A stretch of 8,539 bases of DNA from Rubrobacter sp. (GTDB lineage: Bacteria; Actinomycetota; Rubrobacteria; Rubrobacterales; Rubrobacteraceae), in contig JACDGB010000054.1 of the NCBI GenBank assembly GCA_013815485.1, forward strand, positions 1 through 8,539. Reading direction: 5' to 3'. The notes under the pieces are model-generated. The model saw nothing but the letters and a program-made list of their open reading frames with translations, had not been told where the DNA came from and searched no databases. The position numbers and the translations under genes were made by a program. Positions 1-6,534 of this stretch are shown here, piece after piece. The number at the start of each line of letters is the position of its first letter. The stretch's first letter is position 1.

Positions 1-147
1 TTCGAGACCATCAGGACTAAATTCCACATCGTCGCGCCCGGAGCGAGCGAGGAGCAGCTAGACAACCTCAGAAAGAAGACCGAGCAATATTGCGTCGTCT
101 ACCAGACGCTCGCCGGTTCGACGGATCTCCAGACGGAATGGGCCTGA
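1..147 (+). CDS. OsmC family protein, C-terminal end (partial)
   Basis: This is the 3' end of a plus-strand gene cut by the left window edge: 48 codons are open from base 1 to a TGA at 145-147. The peptide begins FETIRTKFHIVAPGASEEQL and continues with a lysine-rich helix and QYCVVYQTL. This is the usual end of OsmC/Ohr-type proteins: a strand ending in a V.A.G motif, a helix of the form EEQLDNLRKKTE, then a Cys in the position of the resolving or peroxidatic second cysteine. Family members reduce organic hydroperoxides in the cytoplasm using a cysteine pair. The first cysteine and the N-terminus lie outside the window, so the exact subfamily (OsmC, Ohr or YhfA-like) is open. The gene converges on the helicase gene with a 47-base gap and marks the housekeeping-side border of the defence island. 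Confidence 0.72.
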   Translation, partial: FETIRTKFHIVAPGASEEQLDNLRKKTEQYCVVYQTLAGSTDLQTEWA

Positions 148-198
148 CAACGATCAGGAAAAACAAAAAGCTGATTGCTGAAAGCTGACTTCTGTCAG
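143..198. repeat. Convergent intergenic spacer with 7-base tandem repeat and short hairpins
   Basis: The spacer between the two convergent stop codons holds a 7-base period: GCTGATT, GCTGAAA, GCTGACT and a degenerate TCTGTCA (170-197). It also holds two short perfect stems. CCTGA/TCAGG flanks a 6-base loop at 143-158, and CTGAC/GTCAG flanks a 4-base loop at 185-198 and includes the helicase stop codon. On the minus strand the second stem is followed, after about 15 bases, by TTTTTGTTTTT. It could serve as a weak terminator for the helicase transcript, but the T run is too far from the stem for a canonical intrinsic terminator. The stems and repeat are seen directly; the terminator role is inference. 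Confidence 0.35.
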
Positions 199-3100
199 AT
201 CAGGGCTTCGCTGCACACGATGCGGGGCGTGTCGTCCTCTTGGCGACGGGTATCCGGGCGGGACGCCTTCTCATGCATCCGGTAGCGGGCGTGTATTTCT
301 TCCAGGTTCCGGAGCAAGCCTTCGCCTTTGACGCCACTTCTCCGTAGCCCATTCAGCCGACGCTCCACGGCGCTGGTGAGAGATCCACTAAACGGACGCT
401 CCAGCGCATTGATGCGGTCCCGCGCCGCGGCGTCTTCGGTCCCGGCGAAAAGCGCCTGTAGCTCGCGGCGAACGTAACGCTGTCCCGGGTTGCGAGAACG
501 CCGGTTCTCACGCTCGGCTCGGCGTTCCCTGACCTCGCGCCCGAACCGCTCCTTCACGCGCATGACCGCCGCGTTGTATCCGGCGGGTAATGGAGCGCTT
601 TGTTCCTCGCGTCCGCAGGAGATGGCTTTCAGGACGTGACGGAGGTCCCTGGACGTTATCTCGCCGTTCTCGTCAAGCAGGTAGAGTTGCCTGTAGACGC
701 CGGAACGGCAAAACACGTAGAGTCCACGTTCTTTGGAGTTCTTGCCAGCGCGGATGCCGTCGCGGAGGGCGGCTATGCGCTCGAATTCTTCCGGGTCTTC
801 TTGGCGGAGTTGGCGGAAGTGTTCGACGGCGTCGCCGAGGTCCGTGAAGTCTTCCTCATCCTCCTCGTAGCCCTCGAAGGTGGCCTCGTCCTTCTCGTAG
901 ATAGCGTACATGGCATCTGCGTTTAGCTTCTCGCCGGGCTCCAGGATGGCGGCGTCCTCGCCGATGGTGGCCTGTATCTCACGTATGCGATGGCGCAGTA
1001 TCTCCCCGAGGCCGAGGTTCTCCTCGATGCCCGTCTCGGGGAGGAAGTTGAAGCCGAAGATCTCACCGTGCTCGCTCCCTATGCGATCTATGCGCCCGAA
1101 GCGCTGGATGAGGCGCACCGGGTTCCAGTGCAGGTCATAGTTGACGATCTTGTCGCAATCCTGCATGTTTAGGCCCTCGGCGAGAACCTCCGTGGCGATG
1201 AGCGTCGTAAGCTCCGTATCGCCGGACTGAAAACGGTACTCGGGATTGGCCTTCGGGGCGAATCGCCCAACCGCCCGAGCCTTGCTCTTGTCGCCGCTGA
1301 AGATCACGTCAATGTCATCCCGCTTCCCACCGGGATTCAGGTTCTCGTGCAAGTACCGGGCAGTATCCGCGTACTGGGTGAAGATGAGACGCTTGCCACT
1401 CCGCAACGGCTCTTCGGCGAGCTTGTCCTTGAGCGTCTGGAGCTTGGCGTCGTTCTCCGGTCGAATCGGCTCGACGAGGCTCAGGATCCTCTCCAGAAGT
1501 CCCAGGTCGCGCCGGATATGTTCCTTGAGGAGATCCAACCGAAAATCCTCGGCGGCGTACCTTCCCGAGACGGCGCGCAGCGCGTCAACCACCTGCGTCT
1601 CCTCGTCCGGGTCGCTTTCGATCAGGATTCCCTCAGCCTCCTCGCCAGCCGGGACTATGCCCGCTTCGAGGGCGGCGAGGAAGGACCGGTGGGCGCGCAG
1701 CAGGCGCCTGACCGTCTCCCTGAAAGCATGCACGCTCGACTCGAAGCGTTTGAAGAGAAGGACCCGGATGAGCCCACGCAAATTGAACCCCGCCCGCCTC
1801 AAGGTCACGTATGGTTCCTGATCTCGTTTGCTCGGCAGCACGTACCGCCACAGACCGTACCTTGCATACGTCAGTTCGTCTTCGGGCGGCTCCGTGCCGG
1901 GCTCGCGGGGCTTCCCCAGGTAGCCACGCAGTTCGTCGTAGAGACCGGCGTAGGCGGCCTCGATGCTGTAGCTCACCGTCTCCAGCCGCCGTTTCGGGAA
2001 GAACTGTCGGCGGTCGTCAACTAGCACGTACGCTTTTCGCTCTCCGCTCAGGTACGAATCGAAGTGGGATGCGTCCACGGGTTTGCCGGTCTCGGAGTCG
2101 TGGCCGTACCAGCGCAGGATGTGGTTGCGGGTGCGCCGGAGGAGGATGTTGCCGAGCAGGTCCGGCAGGTCCCGCTCTCCGCGCTCGACCAGCCGGAAAT
2201 ACTCTCGCAGGTTCGGTGGGTCTATGGGCAAGTCGGTTGCGTCGTCGGGGTGGAAGAGCTTGATCTGATGGTAAATATCCCACGCGCTCTTGTTGCGCGG
2301 CGTCGCCGTGAGAAAACAACACTTCTTGCCGGAACTCAAGAACTCTTCGAGCAGCCGGTAACGCTGAATATCCCGGTTGCGGAAGTCGTGGCTCTCGTCC
2401 ACGAGCACGAAGTCGCGGTCCCGGTAGCGCACGTCATCGAGCAAAGTACCCGTCGAACCATCGCCGCTCTCCCTGAGCATGCTCATCGAAAGTACGCGGG
2501 CGTTCAGGTGGTAGACCTCGTTGTAGCGTTCCCACATCTCCACCAGCGGTTTCGGGCAGATGATGAGCGGCCGCGCCCGCTCCGTCCGCTCGAAGTGGCT
2601 CACGATGGCTGCTCCGATATAGCTCTTCCCGAGTCCGACCACGTCCGAGACAAACGCGCCGCCCTGGTGCTCGATCATGCCCACCGCCTGCCGAAAAGCG
2701 ACCCGCTGGAAGTCCGCGAGCTGGTTCGTGATGTCGCTGCTCACGACGACGCTTGTCTTCTCCTCGTCCTCCAATCGGTCCTCGACCAGCGAGTAGAGGG
2801 TCTTCATATACACGTCGTAAGGCTTGACCGGCGCGGCGGCCCAGGACCGCTTCATCTCCTCCATCAACGACTCATCGAAGTCCTCGGCCTCGTCCCAGAG
2901 TTGCTCGAACCATTCGCCGAGTTCCGCGTGGTTGTCGTTGCCATGCACAACGACGTTCAGTTCCGTGTTGTGTGAGATCCCTGCGAGCGTGAAGTTCGAC
3001 GAGCCGACTATGGCGATGCCGTTCTCGAACCGTCCGTCGGGCTCGTAGTCGAAGATGTACGCTTTGGAGTGCAATCGCCCCCGCGTGTAAACCCGCACTT

Positions 3101-3356
3101 TGAGACGCTCTTCCTCGATCAGGCGCACCAGCGTCTTGACCAGTTTCTCGCCCTCGTCGGTCTGGTCCATGATCTCCAGTGACGTCCCTACGTCCCTCGC
3201 GGCTTCGTTCGCCACCCGACGGGCCTCCGCGCCCTTCTGGTAGAGTTGCTCCTCGGCGGCCCCGGCGACCATCTCCAGCCTGCGGTAGCCCTCGGCCATC
3301 TGCTCGATGGTCTCGCGATCCGTGGTGTTGCCTATGAGTAGACGGAGTTCCTTCAC
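195..3356 (-). CDS. PLD (HKD) nuclease-SNF2 helicase fusion, main open frame
   Basis: This is a 1053-residue frame from GTG at 3356. The N-terminal phospholipase D-like domain carries an HxKx4D motif (H96, K98, D103) followed by GSSNF (118-122), the catalytic half-site of HKD nucleases. An SNF2/superfamily 2 helicase follows: Walker A GLGKS (241-245), DESH box (320-323), TATP motif III (350-353), LIFTQY motif IV (657-662), and motifs V-VI with EGLNMQ (727-732) and QRFGRIDRIG (751-760). The family is known for ATP-driven DNA translocation, and PLD domains act as nucleases in enzymes such as BfiI. Here the protein is inferred to be the DNA-cleaving or DNA-tracking partner of the methyltransferase at the right edge. 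The original start appears to be further upstream, separated by a TAG at 3372-3374, so this frame lacks the first elements of the PLD fold. It is either a restart product or a pseudogene. The domains are certain; the activity is not. Confidence 0.85.
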   Translation of the reverse strand: MKELRLLIGNTTDRETIEQMAEGYRRLEMVAGAAEEQLYQKGAEARRVANEAARDVGTSLEIMDQTDEGEKLVKTLVRLIEEERLKVRVYTRGRLHSKAYIFDYEPDGRFENGIAIVGSSNFTLAGISHNTELNVVVHGNDNHAELGEWFEQLWDEAEDFDESLMEEMKRSWAAAPVKPYDVYMKTLYSLVEDRLEDEEKTSVVVSSDITNQLADFQRVAFRQAVGMIEHQGGAFVSDVVGLGKSYIGAAIVSHFERTERARPLIICPKPLVEMWERYNEVYHLNARVLSMSMLRESGDGSTGTLLDDVRYRDRDFVLVDESHDFRNRDIQRYRLLEEFLSSGKKCCFLTATPRNKSAWDIYHQIKLFHPDDATDLPIDPPNLREYFRLVERGERDLPDLLGNILLRRTRNHILRWYGHDSETGKPVDASHFDSYLSGERKAYVLVDDRRQFFPKRRLETVSYSIEAAYAGLYDELRGYLGKPREPGTEPPEDELTYARYGLWRYVLPSKRDQEPYVTLRRAGFNLRGLIRVLLFKRFESSVHAFRETVRRLLRAHRSFLAALEAGIVPAGEEAEGILIESDPDEETQVVDALRAVSGRYAAEDFRLDLLKEHIRRDLGLLERILSLVEPIRPENDAKLQTLKDKLAEEPLRSGKRLIFTQYADTARYLHENLNPGGKRDDIDVIFSGDKSKARAVGRFAPKANPEYRFQSGDTELTTLIATEVLAEGLNMQDCDKIVNYDLHWNPVRLIQRFGRIDRIGSEHGEIFGFNFLPETGIEENLGLGEILRHRIREIQATIGEDAAILEPGEKLNADAMYAIYEKDEATFEGYEEDEEDFTDLGDAVEHFRQLRQEDPEEFERIAALRDGIRAGKNSKERGLYVFCRSGVYRQLYLLDENGEITSRDLRHVLKAISCGREEQSAPLPAGYNAAVMRVKERFGREVRERRAERENRRSRNPGQRYVRRELQALFAGTEDAAARDRINALERPFSGSLTSAVERRLNGLRRSGVKGEGLLRNLEEIHARYRMHEKASRPDTRRQEDDTPRIVCSEALI

Positions 3357-3497
3357 GTCTTCCAGTTTCTCCTACACGGCGGTGAGTCCTGAGACGAAGA
3401 AGTATCCGACGGCGAAGCGGGCACTCTGGGTGGAGTCCAGGATGCGTTTGATGGTGTCCACCAGTTTCTCGCGGCGGTTGTCCACGATGTCGCTCAA
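3357..3497 (-). pseudogene. Cut-off N-terminus of the PLD-helicase, ended by in-frame TAG
   Basis: A TTG at 3495-3497 is preceded by GGAGG with a 7-base spacer and opens a 41-codon frame, SLSDIVDNRREKL then a helix and RFAVGYFFVSGL. It ends at TAG (3372-3374). The frame is the same as that of the helicase gene, and the peptide is what PLD-SNF2 proteins normally begin with: a helix, then a VGYFxxSGL strand, then a second helix leading into ELRLLIGNTT. I infer a native 1100-codon gene starting at 3497, broken by one nonsense codon. The TTG overlaps the TGA stop of the upstream MazF-like gene as TTGA, the hallmark of coupled translation. The TAG is part of TAGGAG, which could act as a ribosome binding site for a restart at the GTG at 3356, 12 bases on. 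A sequencing error remains possible. Confidence 0.75.
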
Positions 3498-3892
3498 GGA
3501 TTCACCTCCCGAGGCTCCAGCAAAAGGTTTATTCCACGCAAGATCTCCAAGACCCTCTCGCCGGAGAGCACACCTATCCTCTCCCGCAGTTGGCTCTTGG
3601 CGATCGTGACAATCTGCGAGACGTTGACAACGCTATGCTCGGGCAGGTTCGTCTCCCCCGGAAACAGCAATACATTGCCCGGGTCCCCGGCGCGGCGCAG
3701 GTTAGAGGTTAGGGAGCACATCACGACCGTATTTATACGGCTCCTGTTGAAGGCGTCGTTCTGGACGATCAGGTAAGGACGATCATACCCCGGCCCCGAT
3801 CCCGACGGCCCGATCATACGCGCCCAGAATACCTCCCCTTGCCTTATAGCCGTCCCTCTCATTCCGCTGTCCAGCATGATCGCCCGCTCCAT
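3494..3892 (-). CDS. MazF/PemK-family mRNA interferase toxin
   Basis: The 132-residue product has the MazF/PemK fold signature: QGEVFWA (18-24), a glycine-rich loop and then GYDRPYLIVQND (35-46), and MCSLTSN (58-64). The conserved Arg (R38) and the Ser/Thr pair (S60, T62) are where the family places its RNase active site. MazF toxins cut mRNA at short sequence motifs and are held inactive by an antitoxin encoded just upstream. Here ATG at 3890-3892 directly follows the antitoxin's TAG. An internal ATG at residue 11 would give a start closer to the family's usual N-terminus, so the start is uncertain. The TGA stop (3494-3496) overlaps the TTG of the helicase gene by 4 bases, tying toxin and helicase into one translation unit. 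Confidence 0.85.
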   Translation of the reverse strand: MERAIMLDSGMRGTAIRQGEVFWARMIGPSGSGPGYDRPYLIVQNDAFNRSRINTVVMCSLTSNLRRAGDPGNVLLFPGETNLPEHSVVNVSQIVTIAKSQLRERIGVLSGERVLEILRGINLLLEPREVNP

Positions 3893-4084
3893 CTACCGTT
3901 CTTCGGGGAACGGCTTGCCGTCGTCGGGCCTGCCCTCGTTCAAAGCCTTCATGACTTCTTCCCATGAAGGCTCGTCGTCGTAGAGCCCCTCGGCCTCCTC
4001 TTTCGCCCACCGAGCGAACAGCGCCCTTAACCTCTCCGCGGCCTCCGGGCCGGTCTTCTCCGTCTCTCTCATGCGCTCATTCAT
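3893..4084 (-). CDS. Antitoxin partner of the MazF-like toxin
   Basis: The frame is a 63-residue acidic protein starting at ATG 4082-4084, chosen because AGAGG lies 6 bases upstream. A TTG at 4111 in the same frame has no such site. The sequence runs MNERMRETEKTGPEAAERLR, then RALFARWAKEE and a YDDEPSW segment, and ends FPEER. The first 45 or so residues are nearly identical to the antitoxin at 6535-6735, while the C-termini differ. It lies directly before the MazF-like gene (TAG followed at once by ATG), the normal antitoxin position. I do not recognise a named DNA-binding fold. Its role as antitoxin is inferred from position, size, charge and the shared N-terminal module. Confidence 0.7.
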   Translation of the reverse strand: MNERMRETEKTGPEAAERLRALFARWAKEEAEGLYDDEPSWEEVMKALNEGRPDDGKPFPEER

Positions 4085-4126
4085 GCCGCACCTCTTCTGC
4101 GTAGCGGACAAGCGGCCACACGGATT

Positions 4127-4233
4127 CTACAGCCCATACAACGCTGCCCCCCGCCCGTCTATTTCGCGCTCGAACTCCTCGCATCCCATGCCTTTTGCTT
4201 CGAGACACTCCTCGACCAGACCGGAGATTTCTG
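4127..4233 (-). repeat. Methyltransferase 3'-tail copy E
   Basis: On the minus strand this block encodes EISGLVEECLEAKGMG followed by CEEFEREIDGRGAALYGL and TAG (4127-4129). It is the same peptide that ends the methyltransferase at 7549, with a few changes, including V to G in the DERVA segment. No start codon or body precedes it, because homology begins within about 10 bases of the stop codon of the DUF2283 gene. It is immediately followed by the leader of the MazF antitoxin. It is interpreted as a displaced gene end, not an expressed gene. Confidence 0.85.
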
Positions 4234-4239
4234 TCGGCT

Positions 4240-4443
4240 TCAGGCGAGCGCCACCTCGAAGGGTTTTCCTTGCATGGAACTGACTTTTTGTATGGAGAAA
4301 CCCAGGACGTTTCCCTCTATGTCTACTTTCTCCATCACCCGGTCGTCGTCTGTCTCCCGGAAGTATCCTTCCTTGCGCTCGAAGATGACCTCGATGAAGT
4401 CGCCCTCGGGATCGTACCAGAGTTTTACGACGTTGCGCTCCAC
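4240..4443 (-). CDS. DUF2283 family protein
   Basis: The product is 67 residues, starting at GTG 4441-4443 behind AAGGAG with an 8-base spacer. The motifs WYDPEGDFIEVIF (9-21), EGYFRETDDDRVMEKVD and GNVLGFSI are the core of DUF2283, a family of small beta-rich proteins usually coded next to a second small protein and thought to act as a TA component. Its start overlaps the end of the upstream gene by 19 bases, so the two are translated together. I infer an antitoxin-like role, since it is the small acidic partner, but the family's biochemistry is not settled. Its stop is followed within a few bases by methyltransferase tail copy E. Confidence 0.8.
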   Translation of the reverse strand: MERNVVKLWYDPEGDFIEVIFERKEGYFRETDDDRVMEKVDIEGNVLGFSIQKVSSMQGKPFEVALA

Positions 4444-4739
4444 AGGACTTCTCCTTTCTTGATCTTGTCGGTCAGATAAGCGGTGATGACGAAGGCGTCG
4501 TCCACCGGGAACTTGACCACCACGCAGAGAAATTTACCACCCACGCTGGTCTGCGGGTAGAACCGGTAGTAGAGACGGACTCCCTCGTCGCTGCTCGACC
4601 GGACCACGCGCTCAGGACGGGTCAGAGTCTCCTTGATCCCGGCCTCCATGCCCGACATCTCGGGATGATCGAGGATGTGCGCCAGCCGCTCATCGGTCAG
4701 GCGAATCTCAGAGCCCCGGTAGTCACGCAATGTCTTCAA
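4425..4739 (-). CDS. Small basic protein, likely toxin partner of DUF2283
   Basis: The frame gives 104 residues from TTG 4737-4739, with GAGGA 9 bases upstream. That site overlaps the stop codon of tail copy D. The sequence begins MKTLRDYRGSEIRLTDERLA, then HILDHPEM, then a segment VRLYYRFYPQTSVGGKFLCV and VVKFPVDDAFVITAYLTDKI. The pattern of two beta strands ending in a conserved VITAYLTD is typical of small RelE-like or DUF4258-like RNase-fold proteins coded beside DUF2283. I cannot assign it to a named family with certainty. The overlap with DUF2283 and the His/Arg/Tyr-rich core support a TA toxin role by inference only. Confidence 0.65.
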   Translation of the reverse strand: MKTLRDYRGSEIRLTDERLAHILDHPEMSGMEAGIKETLTRPERVVRSSSDEGVRLYYRFYPQTSVGGKFLCVVVKFPVDDAFVITAYLTDKIKKGEVLWSATS

Positions 4740-4752
4740 AATAGATAGTCCT

Positions 4753-4845
4753 CTACAGTCCGTACAATGCCGCCACCCGCTCGTCTCTCTCGCTCATGCT
4801 CCTCGCATCCCACGCCTTTTGCTCGGAGGTGCCTCTCGGCCAAGA
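4753..4845 (-). repeat. Methyltransferase 3'-tail copy D (degraded)
   Basis: Read on the minus strand, the block aligns with the methyltransferase end as LAERHLRAKGVGCEEHERE, then DERVAALYGL and TAG (4753-4755). Against the other copies it carries a 2-base deletion in the codons for Glu-Ile (GAGCGAGAGAGACGAG in place of the 18-base GAGCGCGAAATAGACGAG of copy C), so the frame is broken. Homology starts about 20 bases after the stop of the CopG-type gene, and the next module's ribosome binding site begins at its stop codon. Confidence 0.8.
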
Positions 4846-4864
4846 CGGCGGGATATCACCGCGC

Positions 4865-5179
4865 TTAAATAATGCCTTCGCGCTTCTCCTCTTCGTAGAG
4901 GCGCTCGGTGATGAACTCCTTGAGCAGCGTCTGGTAGCCTTTGTGCTTCTTATTCGCCAGAAATCTGAGACGCTCGAGAGTGTCGTCGTCGAAGCGTACC
5001 GCGATGGGCCTAGTGCGGGGGCGCGCGGGAGGCAGCATGCCTTCCAGAACCGGCCCCGCCTTGTCCAGAAACTCTTCCGTTACCCCGTGAGTGTCCCAGA
5101 ACTCTCGCTCTTCCTCCTCAGTCATGTTCTCCGGCACCTCGGCGGGATCGCCGAGCGAGGTTATCTTCTTCTCGTTCAT
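4865..5179 (-). CDS. CopG/ribbon-helix-helix antitoxin without a visible toxin
   Basis: The product is 104 residues, starting at ATG 5177-5179 behind AGGAGG with an 8-base spacer. The N-terminal half contains MTEEEEREFWDTHGVTEEFL (19-38). The C-terminal half contains RPIAVRFDDDTLERLRFLAN followed by KKHKGYQTLLKEFITERLYE, a strand-helix-helix matching ribbon-helix-helix DNA-binding antitoxins of the CopG type, which repress their own operon and neutralise RNase toxins such as BrnT. No toxin frame lies next to it: upstream is the broken HepT gene and downstream is methyltransferase tail copy D. It is therefore an orphan antitoxin, left over from a lost pair or acting on a toxin elsewhere. Confidence 0.75.
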   Translation of the reverse strand: MNEKKITSLGDPAEVPENMTEEEEREFWDTHGVTEEFLDKAGPVLEGMLPPARPRTRPIAVRFDDDTLERLRFLANKKHKGYQTLLKEFITERLYEEEKREGII

Positions 5180-5271
5180 CGGTTGCGCCTCCTGTAGGCT
5201 CTTTTCTCTTTCTCAATCACACTTGGCTGATGACAGGCAGTGTTTTCCCAGCGTCAGGTCGTTTCGTTCTC
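5180..5271. other. Spacer between HepT and the CopG-type gene
   Basis: These 92 bases hold the ribosome binding site of the CopG-type gene and a purine-rich run on the minus strand. No methyltransferase tail copy is present here, unlike at most other module borders, and I see no convincing promoter. The previous module's frame-shifted HepT would run through it in the wrong frame. Confidence 0.4.
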
Positions 5272-5605
5272 CTACGGCAACATCGTCTTTAGCTCTTCGG
5301 CGAGCGGGGCGAGCTCGTTCGTCACGGTGTCCCAGAGGATGTCTTCGTCCACGTTCATGTAGTCGTGGACGACCCTGTGGCGCATTCCGACAACGGCTTG
5401 CCAGGGTATTCCGCGGGTTGGTCTCGCGGAACTCGGGAGAAACGTGGCGGGCTATCTCTCCGATAGTCTGGACGAGGTGGGTCAAGGCCAGGCGCAAGGT
5501 CTCGTCGCGGTCGTAGGCCGGGCGGTCTTTGCCTCTGGTGAACTCGATGGCTTTCTCGGTTATCTCCAGCATGTGGCCGACGTAGACGAGGTCATCCTTC
5601 GGCAT
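5272..5605 (-). pseudogene. hepT: HepT-like HEPN ribonuclease toxin, frameshifted
   Basis: ATG at 5603-5605 opens MPKDDLVYVGHMLEITEKAI and continues through THLVQTIGEIARHVS to ETNPR, a typical HepT (DUF86) start. The frame then leaves the family. Shifting by one base at about 5410-5413 restores it as IPWQAVVGMRHRVVHDYMNV and on to LAEELKTMLP with TAG at 5272-5274. The recovered frame contains the HEPN RNase motif Rx4HxY (RHRVVHDY, 5359-5382). The total length fits a 110-residue HepT plus one extra base. Family knowledge: HepT is an RNase silenced by MntA-catalysed adenylylation of its motif tyrosine. The ATG overlaps the MntA-like gene by 14 bases. As it stands the protein would lose its active site. 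A sequencing error could mimic this. Confidence 0.85.
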
Positions 5606-5897
5606 ATTGTACTTCGGCCTCCGCAAGCACCCGGTCTTGTATCCGGTGGTTCAGGGACTTGAAGGTCACGAAGTCCGGTTTGGCGCCGTTTATCAAGGCG
5701 GAGAATTCCTGTTCTATTTCGTACAGTCGGATAAAGCCGGGGACATGACCCGGCTCGAATTCCACCAGCACGTCTACGGCGCTATCCGGGCCGAAGTCTT
5801 CCCGCAAGACGGACCCGAAGAAAGATAACCGCCGGATATGATGCCGTCGGCAGAAGTCCGTGAGCCTATCCTGAGGTACGTTGATCCCATTGTTCAT
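5592..5897 (-). CDS. mntA: MntA-like minimal nucleotidyltransferase antitoxin, altered active site
   Basis: The product is 101 residues from ATG 5895-5897. The nucleotidyltransferase core is RRLSFFGSVLREDFGPDSAV followed by DVLVEFEPG. Minimal nucleotidyltransferases need GSx10DxD, where two aspartates bind magnesium. Here GS is at 28-29, but the first aspartate is alanine (A40, codon at 5778-5780, GCC in place of an expected GAC); the second, D42, is kept. In working MntA the enzyme transfers AMP to HepT to silence it, so this copy is probably inactive as an enzyme. The gene overlaps HepT by 14 bases. The ribosome binding site before the ATG is weak. The tail-C reading frame ends just upstream. 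Confidence 0.85.
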   Translation of the reverse strand: MNNGINVPQDRLTDFCRRHHIRRLSFFGSVLREDFGPDSAVDVLVEFEPGHVPGFIRLYEIEQEFSALINGAKPDFVTFKSLNHRIQDRVLAEAEVQYAEG

Positions 5898-5951
5898 GGC
5901 TGGTTCGGATCATACCTCATGCGTCCGGCGCAAAGGAACGTGTATAGACTC

Positions 5952-6082
5952 CAGTCCGTACAGCGCCGCCACCCGCTCGTCTATTTCGCGCTCGAACTCC
6001 TCACAGCCCACGCCTTTTGCTTCGAGACATTTCTCGACCAGAGCGGAGATCTCCTCCCGCGCGGCGGCGGGAACGGTTCTTG
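5952..6082 (-). repeat. Methyltransferase 3'-tail copy C
   Basis: This is the longest displaced copy. On the minus strand it encodes PAAAREEISALVEKCLEAKG then VGCEEFEREIDERVAALYGL, nearly identical to the methyltransferase end. By hand alignment over about 35 codons, seven codons differ from the intact gene synonymously and two change the amino acid (Y to F, K to A). The stop codon is lost (GAG at 5949-5951), so the frame runs on to a TGA at 5910. Homology begins within a few bases of the stop of the PIN toxin gene. Confidence 0.9.
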
Positions 6083-6084
6083 GG

Positions 6085-6534
6085 TCAGGGTGCGATCTCA
6101 CGCCAGTCGCGGGTATCCACGAAGCGGGAGAGGTGGCGGGGGTTCATGGTGGCTACGATCACCTCGTCGCCGTTTTCGGCGAAGTCCAATGCCTGCGCGG
6201 CGAGGATCACGTCTATGTCCAGCGCCCTCTCGGAAGCGGTCGGCAAACCTCGCCTGCGAGCTTCCGCCCATAGCCGCGCCGCCCTGAGCATTACTTCCGT
6301 GGTGAGCGGCGCGTAGCCGATGGTTTCCTTCAAGGCGTCCAGATGCCGGAGACTTCCCCTGCTCTCCAGGTGCAGCAGCTTGCGCCGGTGCTCGTAGTCG
6401 GCTATTTCCGGCAGCACCGCGAAGGATTCGCCGTCGAGGAGGGTCAGGAGCCGACGACGGGCTTCCTCGCGACGCTCGTCTCTGGGGTGGGTGATCAGGG
6501 AGAGCGGGCCGGTATCCAGGAAGAACGCCGCCAA
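6085..6534 (-). CDS. PIN-domain toxin (VapC-like), second type
   Basis: The product is 149 residues starting at TTG 6532-6534, directly after the antitoxin's TAA. PIN-domain features are FLDTGPL with D7, PEIADYEHRR with E43, and LDIDVILAAQAL with D106 and D108. The end reads IVATMNPRHLSRF, where the fourth acidic position seems replaced by Asn, as in one branch of bacterial PIN toxins. PIN toxins are magnesium-dependent RNases that cut tRNA or rRNA and are bound by a small antitoxin. Its antitoxin is close kin to the MazF partner, so the two toxins are unrelated while their partners are related. Methyltransferase tail copy C begins right at its stop codon. Confidence 0.85.
   Translation of the reverse strand: MAAFFLDTGPLSLITHPRDERREEARRRLLTLLDGESFAVLPEIADYEHRRKLLHLESRGSLRHLDALKETIGYAPLTTEVMLRAARLWAEARRRGLPTASERALDIDVILAAQALDFAENGDEVIVATMNPRHLSRFVDTRDWREIAP

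Noticed and set aside
2064..2975. A 303-codon open frame on the plus strand.
   Set aside because: It lies opposite the helicase domain motifs and has no recognisable domain or ribosome binding site. High GC content keeps antisense frames open.
5910..6101. A 63-codon frame containing tail copy C as a possible stand-alone gene.
   Set aside because: Its GTG start sits inside the PIN toxin gene without a ribosome binding site, and other tail copies have no start or a broken frame. It reads as a displaced gene end that lost its stop.
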